The translations under genes were made by a program, and so were the position numbers. Shown here piece after piece: positions 36,101-47,326 of a DNA stretch of 64,000 bases. The stretch covers positions 186,001 to 250,000 of the forward strand of contig JAALGZ010000034.1 of assembly GCA_015227615.1 (NCBI GenBank). The letters are read 5' to 3'. Position 1 is the stretch's first letter, and every line of letters begins with the position of its first letter. The notes below the pieces were generated by a model, which ran no database searches, was not told where the DNA came from, and worked only from the letters and a program-made list of their open reading frames with translations. The stretch comes from Labyrinthula sp. Ha. Lineage: Eukaryota > Sar > Bigyra > Labyrinthulida > Labyrinthulaceae.

Positions 36101-36506
36101 CGAAGGAAAAGAATTCAACTTTAAGCTCGAGTATGAACACAACAGTAGACATGCGTCAAGAGCTGATATTCAGATTCCAATAAGAAGAAATGGGGAACCC
36201 TCTGTTTTGTACATAAGAATTCGACCTTTGCAGAAGTTTTTTATGTCCGGGGTCTCATACACGCATCCATCATGGGGCCATGGTTTTAAAGAATTCTTGA
36301 AAGACTCATATTCAGAAACAGCTTATGATGAGATTATGTGCGGACTTGTTGACCCAACAAACCAAAAGTACTGGCACGTCCAGAGCCTGTGCAAGATAGA
36401 ATTGATAATCGATGGCATTGTGAGAAAAAGCTGCTTGTCAACGATGGAACAACTCTCTCTAGGTGCACATAGGCCCTCTGGCTTTCGCTCTATCAGTAGT
36501 CCATGA
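33191..36506 (+). CDS. membrane-anchored APH-like kinase fused to a CrtC/AttH-like domain
   Basis: Two exons (33191-34126 and 34158-36506) joined over a 31-nt intron give 1094 residues. The N-terminus (about 25-185) has four or five hydrophobic segments, likely membrane anchors. Next comes a phosphotransferase domain of the APH/ecdysteroid-kinase type with catalytic HGD...N at about 465-472 (LVHGDARLENMMW) and the metal-binding Asp near 500 (SIDWQ). From about 640 to the end is a beta-rich region (GYDATGDTIMFALALGVYPNRGVVDASFSVLRRG...), resembling the hydroxyneurosporene-synthase/AttH-like part that follows such kinases in some bacteria. The intron joins KMKDF to GDGMLMVPD in frame, inside the kinase fold, and upstream and downstream halves are incomplete alone. 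The first ATG after an in-frame stop is taken as start. Its substrate is probably a small hydrophobic alcohol, by inference from the family. It ends 160 bp from the convergent RGS receptor. Confidence 0.82.
34127..34157 (+). other. intron of kinase gene, 31 nt
   Basis: Begins GTATTG, has a T run, and ends TTCTAG. Its length is not a multiple of three, so without removal the kinase domain is split into two frames; removal restores one frame. Confidence 0.88.
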
Positions 36507-36666
36507 TACACTGATTACATTTTTACACAATATTTTATTATTTATTGTCTTCTGATTCGTGTTACTTATGCAAAAGCTATGAAAATTTCTAACAAGTAAC
36601 CAAGCAGAAAAAGTGTTGAATTATCTAAAAAATACTTTCAAGACCAAGGACGGGATAAAATCTGTT

Positions 36667-38061
36667 TTATAATGTCATTCTACTGGCACTCAAAACACCA
36701 GTAAAACTATTAAACTCATTTGTAGTGGAAAATCTAGGGTACGAATCAGTTTCCATAAGAGTAAACACCTCTTCCAATGCACTGCTAAAAACCTCAGGGT
36801 TAAGTTTTGCTTCAGCTTTCATCTTCCTCAGAGCTAAAGAAACTTCAGATCTGCTGGCATGACTAATATTAATTTCAAATTGGCTCCCAGACTCAACAAA
36901 AGTACTGAATATTGTTTCTGCACGACTAATGAGTGCTTGAGAAGACATTTGTTGCTCTAGTATATTCACCTCATTTATCCATTTTTGTGCCTCCAAATAA
37001 AAAAATAGGTTTTCACTAGAGAACTCGTTGACAAGGTGGTTTAAGAATAACGTTTTTCCTGTTTTTGTTTTCAATAAATTTGCTAGCGAAACCCCATTTA
37101 ACCTCTTTTTACTTCGAGTAACTACATATATCGGGTGGATGAGAACAATGAAAAAACATACACAAACGGCAAGATCAACGAAAACAAAATAAGCAAACTT
37201 ATATGTCTTCTCAGGCGTATCTACTATGACACCAAGGGGGTCAACAAATGCCAAGAGCAAACCTAGAAAACCTAAGGGAGTTGCACTCATAAATAGCCAC
37301 TTAAGCTCTCTGATCAAGTTGAAGGGATCAGGATAACTAAACACACCATATTTATAGCATATGGTAAAGAATATCCCAAACAAGATAATCAGAACTCCAT
37401 AAGCTTGAAAAATATCTCGTGCATTGACATTATTGAAAAAGTCACATTCTTCTTCAAAGATTATGTTTAACTCTGGACATTCACGATCAGCATTTACAAG
37501 TGCTACAAATATAGCAATAAGATTTAGTAACCAAGTTAAAACCCATCGAAATTTTCTTCCTGAAAATATTCTCAGTACTCTCATCTGCTTAACATCAGCA
37601 TTTGAAGCTGCATCACTTTTATTATAAGTCTGAAAAGTATTCTGTATCTGTCGTGTTGAACCCAAAAGCTTGGCAACTTTTTTACTATGTGCTGCATTCA
37701 ATAAATAAAGGGAAACTCTAACTATTTGTGGAATAACCAAGAGGTAAATCGTAATAAAGTAGGCAAAATTTGAGAGCACACAGTTTCTGGCTATTGATCG
37801 CAGAAGTGAGTTATTGGAACTTGTAAAGGCACGAGAAAAAGGACCAGCGAGCAAATTCATTATTACTCCTAGATAAACAGTTGATGTGCACGAAAAGGTT
37901 CTCTTTTTTAGATACAAGTTGTTGCGATATGTGAACCAAGCAACAGGAACGAGAATTAGAGCAACGAGGATGCATATCACATAAACTAACGAGAAGAGTC
38001 TAAACTCTTTCGTTATATTTGCTTCGGGTAGGTAGAAACAGTCTGTAAAGTTTAGTTCCAT
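36667..38061 (-). CDS. 7TM receptor with C-terminal RGS domain (2)
   Basis: A 464-residue protein with the same plan as the gene at 14909-16366: seven hydrophobic segments (about 22-44, 60-78, 92-118, 172-190, 216-238, 250-270, 283-305) then an RGS domain (about 318-455) with VNEFSSENLFFYLEAQKWI. The loop after TM4 carries CPE...EEC, as in the paralogue, and the TM6 approach reads YPDPFNLIREL against LDPFEIVSEL there, so the two are true paralogues and not just similar in layout. Expected role: receptor with built-in GTPase-activating function at the plasma membrane. Intronless. It lies between the convergent kinase gene and the co-oriented helicase (350 bp from the helicase stop). Confidence 0.9.
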   Translation of the reverse strand: MELNFTDCFYLPEANITKEFRLFSLVYVICILVALILVPVAWFTYRNNLYLKKRTFSCTSTVYLGVIMNLLAGPFSRAFTSSNNSLLRSIARNCVLSNFAYFITIYLLVIPQIVRVSLYLLNAAHSKKVAKLLGSTRQIQNTFQTYNKSDAASNADVKQMRVLRIFSGRKFRWVLTWLLNLIAIFVALVNADRECPELNIIFEEECDFFNNVNARDIFQAYGVLIILFGIFFTICYKYGVFSYPDPFNLIRELKWLFMSATPLGFLGLLLAFVDPLGVIVDTPEKTYKFAYFVFVDLAVCVCFFIVLIHPIYVVTRSKKRLNGVSLANLLKTKTGKTLFLNHLVNEFSSENLFFYLEAQKWINEVNILEQQMSSQALISRAETIFSTFVESGSQFEINISHASRSEVSLALRKMKAEAKLNPEVFSSALEEVFTLMETDSYPRFSTTNEFNSFTGVLSASRMTL

Positions 38062-38410
38062 ATTGCTATATTGTTTGTTTCGTTTTTAAGGGGTCTCAGT
38101 GCTTTTTCTGAACAAAGCTGAATAGTCGAGATAGTTACAGTATCCCTGGTGTATCTGTAACTGTAGTATGAAAGTGTTCTATGTCCAAGACGTTTTGTGT
38201 GGGATACAGTGCACTCCCAATACGATAAAAACAACCCCTTTGCATCAAAATAACAAATAAGTTACTAAATAAGTTACACAAACCCAGATTCTTTCTCAAA
38301 AAGTGTGTGATATAAACTTCTTGTTCTAATATTTACCCAGAACAAAACCGGGAAACTGTGGGATATGAGTTCTCATTTCATAAACCAAAAAAAAAGTTGA
38401 AGATTTCTAC

Positions 38411-41400
38411 CTAGTAACCAGAGGAAACAACCAGACGCTTTACTAACTCCAAGGTATCGCTACTTGATGCATTTCCGCGATTTTCTTCTAGTTCAATCTT
38501 CAACTCAGAGTCTAAAATCTTCTTTAAAATAAGTAGCAGTATAGCAACGGTGGGATGACAACGTAGTATTATCCAGTCATCGATTCTAACAAGACCTTCT
38601 TTGTAGAGTATTTCGTAATCCCCAGTAAAGAATAATATGCTGTACGGTAAACAAGCTGAAGATTGTCGTACAAAAGTTTTGCTGGTTGTTAATATTTCTG
38701 TGTAAACTAACCAAGGAGAAATATATGAATTTCGCGTAAAGTTCAACGAACTTGGGTGGAGAAAAACTCGAAGTCTTGGATTTTCTTCCTCAAAATTTCT
38801 TATATGAAATTTTATACGCTGTGCTTCATGTTCTTTTTGAACGTTTCCTCCTTTTGTTTCTATATACTTTTGATTTGGATACAAGACGTTCATCATATTT
38901 GGGTAAAAACCAGCAGTCAGTAAAGTCTTCAAAAGACTAAGTTTTTCTTTATTGAACAAATTTTTTTGCCGAATATTTTCACCTACAAATCCTTCCGTTC
39001 TAAGTTCCTTCTTAATATCTTTCATAGTTTTTTTAATTTCAAAAAGTGTTTTTTCATTAAGAAAGAATCTTTTGCTGTAGGCGCTTCTTTCTTTGTTTGT
39101 ATTCAAATTACTCCATTTCATAAAAGTGAAATAATACAGTAAATGATCACTTTGACCTTCGATAATGTTATTCTCTGTATACAATTCTTGGCGCGCTTGG
39201 TTAATCTCATCAACATCTTTCGGATTAAATATAAAAAAAGATCCCGCAGACAGTATTGAAGCCAAAACAATAGATTCTTCAAGAACACCTAACAAGTATC
39301 CATAGACACATAGTTTCCCAACCAACACATCTAAAGGCAACCTAGCTAAGATTTGCCCCAATCCAGTAAGTTTATACTGGTTTCGACTTGAATTTATCAA
39401 AACTAAAGCTTCGATTTGGGAAAGAAAAAATATAGAACTAGCAACTTGTGTCTTCTTCGGCGGCTCTAGAAAGTCATCAAACGTAGATTCTAGGTTATTT
39501 TTTTTCAAGGACTCAAGGTTTAAAATTTCCAAACACGTTTTATCCAGAGAAATTCGTTTTATCTCCGGAATTTCGTGATCAAGTAGAGAACTGAATTTTG
39601 ATTTCGAATACAATTTGTAACAAAATCCAGATTGAACTCTCCCCGCTCTTCCGTGTCTTTGCTTAGCGGAATCTTTTGATACATAAATTGTCTCTAATTT
39701 TGAAACTTTATTCATGGGATCATAATTTATACTTTTCACAAGACCAGAGTCAATAACATGAACTACATCTGGAATCGTAATACTTGTCTCTGCAATATTA
39801 GTAGCCAACACAACTTTTCTTTTCCCTATAGGTGCAGATTTAAATGCTTCGTTTTGTTGATTTGGTGGAATTAAGCTATGTAGAATATAAACCACAAGAG
39901 AGGGAATATTTAATAATTTTGCAAGTCGTGTAATTTCTCCTATACCAGGTAAAAAAATAAGAACTGATCCTTCTTTATCAAATTTTTTATCAATATATTC
40001 AATAAGAACTTTTATCAGGTTGTAATCTATCTGCACACCTAATTTTTGCTTTTGGTCATCCAGCTTAATCCCAACTTTCTTGCGAACATCAGTCAGAAAA
40101 AAGTTAGTGACAGGAAAAGTTCTTCCAGGAATTGAAATTTCTTTTAATGTAGGAAAATAATCTTTGAATGTTTTTGTTTCAACAGTAGCACTCATTAGAA
40201 TCAGCTTGATCTTTTTATTCTTGTACAATATCTTTTTAAGTAATAAAAGTAAGAAATCTGAGTCTTTACTTCGCTCGTGCACCTCATCCACAATCACATG
40301 AGAGACATTTCTTAACAGGGGGTTTACCTGTAACTCACGAAGTAAGACACCAGTTGTCAAGAAACACAGTCTGGTTTTTTGTGAAACCTTTTTCTCTCCT
40401 TTTATCCTGTATCCAATTAATTCTCCTACTTCTTCTTGGTTCTCAAAAGCAATTCTAGCACAGGTTGCTGTAGCTGCTAATCTACGGGGTTGACAGCAAT
40501 AAATGTTGATATTCTTTCCTGTTTCTAATGCATGATGGAGATAAAATTGTGGACATTGAGAAGTCTTGCCGGCACCTGTTTCAGCCCTTATTAAGACAAC
40601 ATTAGTTCTTTCCGTAACACTAAGTATCTCATCTTTAAAAGCAAAAGCAGGTAGTTTTCTTCGCTGACTCATAATATTATTTCCATTGCTATTCTTGAGC
40701 TTGTTTAAAATATCTTTTGATGTAGGAATTTCTGGAATAATTTGTGGTGATTTCAATTTTGATGATGTTTTGCTCGTTCTCTTTTCATTTTTCATTGTAA
40801 CTTTGACTTCTTTATTAGTAACTGTACTCTTAGGATTCAGGAGATTAACTAAGGGTTGAAAAGACAGCTCTTGTTGTTCAAAACCTTTAACCATTTCATA
40901 CAAAGAATAAATACCACTATTTTCACCTTCAATGAGTTCATGAACTAAACTTAAACTTTTATCAAGTAAGAATATATCATTAACATCTTTATTCTTTGAG
41001 GTTAAGAACACAAGAGAAATACTATGCACAGTTCCAGCTTTACTACCAATTGGAAACAATAGCGTGATGGTAACGTTTCCGCACTGTATGTTAAGCTGGT
41101 TAAACTCCATGGAACCGAAGTAAACTCGACCTAGCTCATGAACATCTTTCTCAATAACAGCAGTCAATCCTTCAATTTCTAATTCCAGCATCTCAGATTC
41201 AACGCAGATTGACTTCTGAATAAGCTTTCCCTCAATAAGATGTTCTAAAATATTCCAATACATCTTAATAGCTTCAATATTTATGATTTCTATGGAGGAA
41301 AGAACCGACTGAGAGACTAACTGATACCCTAGAGAGAGCCAAGAATATTTTGATTTTTCGAAGAAATCAATATTTTTTAAGACTTTGGAAATAGAATTAT

Positions 41401-42607
41401 TTTTTTGAACAACATCAAATTGTGTTCCTTCTGCTTGAAAAATATATGGTAGTTTTTTTTCTTCTGTATTCACAATTAAATAGCAAAGTAAAAGATCTTT
41501 GAGATGCTTACTATAGTTAAATGCGGTAATCGTGAAATTTTTGGAGCAAAGAAAATTTATTGATTCTAAGACTTTCCCCTCGGAGAATCCTAACGCAATA
41601 ACTGCAGATTTTAATCTGTTGTTTTTATGAATCTCTTGCTCCAAATCTTGCCCTTTGGGAAGATCCTGAAAATAGCTTAAAAGCTTTTCCTTCATTAGCT
41701 TAATATTTTGAGGAGATAAATTAACTTGCGCGTAAGGATTAGCTCGCTTGAAATTTTCTCTTGATCGGAGCTTAAGATTTCTTTCCTCTTTCTTCTTGAG
41801 AACTGATTGGTCTCGATCAAATTTTGTTAAGAACACTTTTTTTGACGAGACTTGAAATTCAGACTTTTTCTTACTACCACGATATTCCTGTTTTGTTGAA
41901 TCAGTATCAAATAGATTAAATTCTGACTCTTTCTCTAGTTTCGGTTGCTCCTCAAGTTCCTCTTCTTCGCTTCGTTTTTTAATCTCTTCAGCATGTTCTC
42001 TATTTTCATGAGTTTTCAAAGCAAACTCCTTCTTGAAACCCTTAGCGCAAAATGAACATAAAAAATTTCTTTTTTCTGTAGTTTGAGCAAACTTATTCTG
42101 TTTTCTCCCAACAAGAGAAAGAAAAGCTGATTTGAACTCTTCAGGGAGAACTTTCTCGTGCTGCCTTGCACCATCAAGTTTTGCGACACAAAGTAAAGCA
42201 CTTGCCTCTTCCGATTGCTGTTTACCCTTATAATACTCATCTGTGGATATAACAATATCTTTGGCTTTGTTTTTGATATCTTTTAGCACGACCCTTGTTT
42301 TGAAGTCTCCTTTTACGCCGGTAGAAGTAAAAAACATCGGTTTTGGACGTTTAACTTTTTGGCAATATTGATAAAGAAGTTGTTTTGGGGTACGTTGCCA
42401 TTCTTTGACTGACACACCCGCTCTGGTTCTGTCTGGTCTTGATTTGATAACGTTTGGCTTTTGTTTCCGTGTCATATCGAGCCATGGTAATGTCGTATTA
42501 ATACTTAAGATATCAACCTTGATTTGAAGTGCAAACTGAGCAAAATTGACCATTAAGGCATTTATGATATTCAACTGAGACTTGCTCAAACCAACTTTCG
42601 CAACCAT
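38411..42607 (-). CDS. DExH-box helicase, DHX29/DHX57/YLR419W type
   Basis: About 1398 residues from the ATG at 42605-42607. The N-terminal part carries the TPKQLLYQYCQK motif of the DHX29/DHX57 group, a C2H2 zinc finger near residue 184 (CSFC...H....H), a charged linker, and UBA/RWD-like regions. The core has motif I GAGKTSQ near 674, QPRRLAA, motif II DEVH near 773, SAT, TNIAETSITIPDV and QRHGRAGR near 982, followed by winged-helix, HA2 and OB regions. All catalytic motifs are intact. Relatives act in translation initiation (DHX29, 43S scanning) or RNA metabolism. The frame extends 26 codons further upstream without an ATG, to a point preceded by TTTTCTTAG; an upstream exon is possible, but no GTA donor sits at the usual distance, so I prefer this start. 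Confidence 0.93.
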   Translation of the reverse strand: MVAKVGLSKSQLNIINALMVNFAQFALQIKVDILSINTTLPWLDMTRKQKPNVIKSRPDRTRAGVSVKEWQRTPKQLLYQYCQKVKRPKPMFFTSTGVKGDFKTRVVLKDIKNKAKDIVISTDEYYKGKQQSEEASALLCVAKLDGARQHEKVLPEEFKSAFLSLVGRKQNKFAQTTEKRNFLCSFCAKGFKKEFALKTHENREHAEEIKKRSEEEELEEQPKLEKESEFNLFDTDSTKQEYRGSKKKSEFQVSSKKVFLTKFDRDQSVLKKKEERNLKLRSRENFKRANPYAQVNLSPQNIKLMKEKLLSYFQDLPKGQDLEQEIHKNNRLKSAVIALGFSEGKVLESINFLCSKNFTITAFNYSKHLKDLLLCYLIVNTEEKKLPYIFQAEGTQFDVVQKNNSISKVLKNIDFFEKSKYSWLSLGYQLVSQSVLSSIEIINIEAIKMYWNILEHLIEGKLIQKSICVESEMLELEIEGLTAVIEKDVHELGRVYFGSMEFNQLNIQCGNVTITLLFPIGSKAGTVHSISLVFLTSKNKDVNDIFLLDKSLSLVHELIEGENSGIYSLYEMVKGFEQQELSFQPLVNLLNPKSTVTNKEVKVTMKNEKRTSKTSSKLKSPQIIPEIPTSKDILNKLKNSNGNNIMSQRRKLPAFAFKDEILSVTERTNVVLIRAETGAGKTSQCPQFYLHHALETGKNINIYCCQPRRLAATATCARIAFENQEEVGELIGYRIKGEKKVSQKTRLCFLTTGVLLRELQVNPLLRNVSHVIVDEVHERSKDSDFLLLLLKKILYKNKKIKLILMSATVETKTFKDYFPTLKEISIPGRTFPVTNFFLTDVRKKVGIKLDDQKQKLGVQIDYNLIKVLIEYIDKKFDKEGSVLIFLPGIGEITRLAKLLNIPSLVVYILHSLIPPNQQNEAFKSAPIGKRKVVLATNIAETSITIPDVVHVIDSGLVKSINYDPMNKVSKLETIYVSKDSAKQRHGRAGRVQSGFCYKLYSKSKFSSLLDHEIPEIKRISLDKTCLEILNLESLKKNNLESTFDDFLEPPKKTQVASSIFFLSQIEALVLINSSRNQYKLTGLGQILARLPLDVLVGKLCVYGYLLGVLEESIVLASILSAGSFFIFNPKDVDEINQARQELYTENNIIEGQSDHLLYYFTFMKWSNLNTNKERSAYSKRFFLNEKTLFEIKKTMKDIKKELRTEGFVGENIRQKNLFNKEKLSLLKTLLTAGFYPNMMNVLYPNQKYIETKGGNVQKEHEAQRIKFHIRNFEEENPRLRVFLHPSSLNFTRNSYISPWLVYTEILTTSKTFVRQSSACLPYSILFFTGDYEILYKEGLVRIDDWIILRCHPTVAILLLILKKILDSELKIELEENRGNASSSDTLELVKRLVVSSGY

Positions 42608-44343
42608 TAAGGACAAATATGAAAAGTTTATGTAATTAAAAATCCATTTAGCAAGATAGTTCTTTGGAAAACTATTGAAGAACACCTAAGAAAACTTTCA
42701 GACTGCAAAGACTGTCATGAACTATTTTGGTTTATAGGTTTAATTCATAAGAGTGAGTGACCTTGGGGTAAAATTGAAAGTTAAATTTTTTTTGGACAAG
42801 ATATATTTGTTCATTATCGACCTTTGTTGTGCGATAGGCCAAGATGTTAATCTCAACCGATAGTCGCAGGATTATGATGCGGAGGAATATCTTCAATTTC
42901 CAAAGGTTTATAAATTAAGATTTAACCTAATAAATTACTTAATAGTTTGTAAAATCTAATGATTTAAACTCTTTCGTAGGTTTGATCCCCCTTATTTAGG
43001 AACTTGCTCCTCACTGCAAATCCCATGGAGGCACACTCGCACTAAATCAGACATTCGAAAAACTACAAAAGAAAACCGTAATATCTCTTACATTGTAAAA
43101 TTTTCATAATTCCATATTCTAAGCAATAATTACCTATATTTATACTCCTTTAACCCTTTCCAGAACCACTGTTGCTGTTGTAACTTAACGAACCCAACGT
43201 TTTTCCATTTGTCCAGTATTTCTCATTTATTTAAGCACCTCTCCATCCCCTAAGGTTGTCGAATGACTAATTTCACAACTATATTTTCCCTGAAAAAAAT
43301 ATAAGAGTATATTATGTCTGTGTAAAGTGAAGTATTAAGATCTATTTGTAGCCGATAACTTTAATAAGTACAATGCCCGACTTAATCAAGGAAAAGTAGG
43401 TAAACTAGAAAGGAACTACAAATGAGAAGAAGAAAAAAAGTTAAAAAAATAGGTCTAATCGCAACTATAGTATAAACTTTATATGGCAAATACAAACTAA
43501 AAACAGAAGCTACACATGGCAGTTTACTTGAAACAACTAAGGGGGTTGATATATCTCGCTGGGATATATAAAGGATCAGCCCTCGCTCCCTATTTTACTT
43601 TCGTTGAGAAACAATACCAAGCAAATTCCCTCTACCATATTACCGAAACTCGTACCAAAAATAACAAGTATAAAAAAAAAGAAATGATAAATCTAGAACA
43701 AAAACACCTGCGATAAGTCATCCGTTAAGTTATCCCTAACTGCTGAGTATTAAATATCGTCTCAACTTCAACCTTCAAACATCCGTTACTAAATCTTAAT
43801 TAATTTTTAATTTTTATTACCTTATATTGCAAAAAAATATATTTATCCCATAAAATACTAAGAACAATTTGAGCTGTTCTATATCAAATTAACCTGAGTT
43901 GGGCCAAACAGTACTATGGTTAATACCAAACAATCTTCTAACAAATACTTCATTAAAGTATGAACTATTTAATAAATGCAGTTGATACACTAAACAACTT
44001 TTGAAAAATTTTGCTTTAAAACCCTAATTTCACTCCAATAAACAACCCTAAAAGTTCTCTATTTTCGGTGAAGTAAAGAGCTACAGTACCTATTTACTCC
44101 ATAGCAAACCCTTAACATACTCAGTTTAGAGTAGGTAGTAAAAACTCCACAAATATCTGTTTTTTTCTTGTCTTACAACCATTTATATATGCTAAGAAAA
44201 TAAAATAAAAAACTTTAAAATGCACTCATTTGGTAGAAACTAGAAACTTTTTTCAGTATTTGAAGCTAATGTTGCATATTATACATAGCAGTTTCAAATT
44301 TGGGCACAGTATGTCACAATGAATGATATGGCGGTACAAGTAG
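42608..44343. other. intergenic, no gene seen
   Basis: AT-rich region upstream of the helicase. A 66-codon ATG frame at 43516-43716 shows no motif. Nothing else recognised. Confidence 0.55.
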
Positions 44344-44561
44344 ACATCGGATTGGATAAAAGACTTCAATAATTATTTGATAATTGTTTTGACCTGACTA
44401 ACAAAGAAAGAACTAGAACATTAATTTTTTCAAATGGTTTTTGATTAAATTCTGATTATGAGTAGTCAATTAAAATGTTTGTTCTGTTATCAGAATCAAT
44501 CTATATGAAAAATTTGGGTAAAACTTTTATAGACAAATTATTAATAAATCTAATCCAATCT
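44344..44561 (+). repeat. miniature repeat family, copy C (short form)
   Basis: A 218-bp element beginning ATCGGATTGGATAAAAG and ending AATAAATCTAATCCAATCT, so the ends are imperfect inverted repeats (GGATTGGAT against ATCCAATC). It contains the family motif ATTATTTGATAATTGTTTT, shared with copy B at about 13560-13580. Same orientation as B. No coding capacity. Confidence 0.68.
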
Positions 44562-47326
44562 ATAGGTAAATGCCATGAAAACCTTTTACTAACTATTAAA
44601 ATCTAAAAGATACAGATTAGAGAGTCCCATGTCCAACAAAGACTGAAATTGTTAGAAAAACCCATCAGAAGTGATAATTAAGGATAATCCCTGGTAAAAT
44701 GGTATTAGACGCACTTTATCATTACAGGTATTGTCACACCAAACTCTAGCTAATATGCCCCTGGCCTCTTATAAATATTTTTCCATTACGCCTAGAATTC
44801 CAATCAAGCCAAACAGTTAATCTCATTGATTTTGAATCTTAACTTCATTCTAAGACGGTATGTCAATTAGCTTTCTTTCAGTAAAGTCGGGCCCTTCTAT
44901 GGAAAACATTTGAATTTATCTATGTATGATTCAAACTCGTTTTATATACTCGTTAAGATATTCTTATGTAGTTCAAAAGTGTTCTGTTCTTATTAAGTAA
45001 AAAATAAGTAAAAGTGGTTGGTGTTAAGCGAAATTTTTCTTCTGTTGACCTATCAGGTCATAACTGTTGCCATTTAAATAAAGTAAATGGTACAGCTTCT
45101 AAATAAGGAATCTCCTTGATAAATAGGAGTATTTGGTTTATGAGAAGTTTTCTTTTTCTATCACTGTGTTAACTTGTACCTGACTTTATTGGATGTGTCT
45201 AGCATTTAGAGCAAAGTAGGTAATACATTTTTTCTAATGTTCACTTAGCTACATAAGTCAAACACAGTAACTAAATAAAAATAACTTTGTTTTTAACATC
45301 ATAGTATTATTAATAACTTCAGTGAGATGTAGAACTATGCCGTGTACTATTTTACCAAGTGAATCTATGCTATCTTGTATTTCTTAATCTATGCTCTTTA
45401 GTTCTAACTAAATACTAAGCAAATCTATCTCCTTAAAGAAATTGCAGTCGATTATTTAAGAAAAATTTTTAAAGAGAAGGCACGCTCTACGAGAACCCAT
45501 CTCTATAACAGTATAATAATAAAATCTTTAGTATAATTGTGCTAGAAGCTGACCTACTTAATAGAGTGACTAATGTCCAATTCATAGGAAAGATTGCTGA
45601 AATAGTGGTATAGTTAAAAAAGTTTATTAACCATTGATTCAAAAGTTAAACGATGATTCTATATTTGGATAAGGTTAAAGCACAGATACTTATATTGTCA
45701 CCATAGTTAGGAATACTCAACAGTGACTGATATTGGACAATACAATAGAATTTGTAGTATAAACCAGTTAATAACATCGAATATTATTCTATTTATCTTG
45801 GTGGAATTATTCTGTATGATTAATGATCCTGGTAGATGCATAGCTAGATAGTGTTATTCGCAGATTTACTTTGTATATTCTAAGCAACGCAAGTAAGTTA
45901 TCATCAACCTTTGATAATTATATTTTAAATTAAATGACTCTATTAAATCAATGCTTTATTTATTTTTGCTAATTATTTCACAAAATATTTATTTGTCTGA
46001 TTATATCCTTGCCTGTCAAAACAGATAGTAGATTGAAAATGGAGATACCTCGATGTAGGCTGAGATGACGATTTAAACTGTCCATTATAAACAAAAAATA
46101 TTTTGTGGCATGGGCTTCAACAGCAACAAAACTAAAATTTAAGTTTTCGAAGTTCTTGAACTTCTAAAGTACTGGTAATTTTATTTTGTTTAATTCCTAG
46201 TTTGTTCCTTCCTCAGAATAACTTATAGCGCTAATTTAATACCATTTTCCAACTACTTAGTTCGCGAGATATAGTTTTTCAATACATTTTACTTCATGTA
46301 TCAGGAAAAATATACACAAAAACACTGCTAATCTATATTTACGTTTAATTGGGAATGAACTCTGTTTATTTTATACTTGGTGCATTTAGTAGGGAGATAT
46401 ACAATAAAGGTTGTATATTCGCCGTATTTTCTTCGCATCTTAGATCTATACTTCCCGAAAGAAACTAATATTTTCATATCCTCAACAGAAAATTTTCAAT
46501 TACTATTCTTTGGCTGGCAAGTTTCTAAGTTTGCTTTTCAAGCGGGTCACTTGATGTATAGAGTAGAATTATAAATCAAAACTAAGCTTTTGTCAACAAA
46601 AACATATACAATACTTTCGAGACTTAAGCTATCCTTGGTGCTGTGTAAATGCTTTAAATTATATTTTTAACATTATTTCCAAACAGCTTAAACACATATT
46701 ATTTATTGATTACTGATATAATAAACTGGAAAATCCTTCACCGGTCGCCCAGATAGTGTGGAAACCATTAAAGCTCTTATCAAACCAAAAAAATAACCAT
46801 TTAATTGAATTCAAGGAATATACTTATTAAATATGGTTTCAAAAAAACTGTCAACAGCATCGCTAGAAGTTTTCTTGGAGCACTGTTGATGATATATAGA
46901 CAGTGAGAAATGTGCCAACGCTATGGCAAAAGAAAACCCCGCATATTTATAACTATTTGATTTGGTTTATGCCACCTTGAAAATAATATGAGCATGAGAT
47001 AGTTCAGCAAAAGCTGTAATCTATGTTAAGGTTCGGTATTTTCAGGTAAGATATTCATCATTGACTTTGCAATAGATGCATACACGACCATCCATATTCA
47101 TTGACCTAAAGTGTGAAAAATTAGGCAGGAGAAAGTGTTTTATGTTAAAACTAAAATTAATTCTCATATACTAAATCGCTACTTTTTGAAGATTTAATAT
47201 CATCTAGTAAATAACCTATATCATGTACAACTATCGTCTCTACGAATCTTTATATCTGGGTAGCCAGATGCGGCGTATAATTTAAATGAGCGACATATTT
47301 GCTTCTTATACTCATCACTAGTTAGT
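44562..47326. other. gene desert
   Basis: AT-rich, with no supported gene, RNA or repeat. Confidence 0.5.

Noticed and set aside
42608-42720. Extra 5' exon of the helicase joined through TTTTCTTAG at 42686
   Set aside because: No GTA donor lies 25-35 nt upstream on that strand, and the extra residues show no conservation I recognise.
43516-43716. 66-residue ATG frame upstream of the helicase
   Set aside because: No motif; the C-terminal half is Asn/Lys runs typical of AT-rich chance frames.
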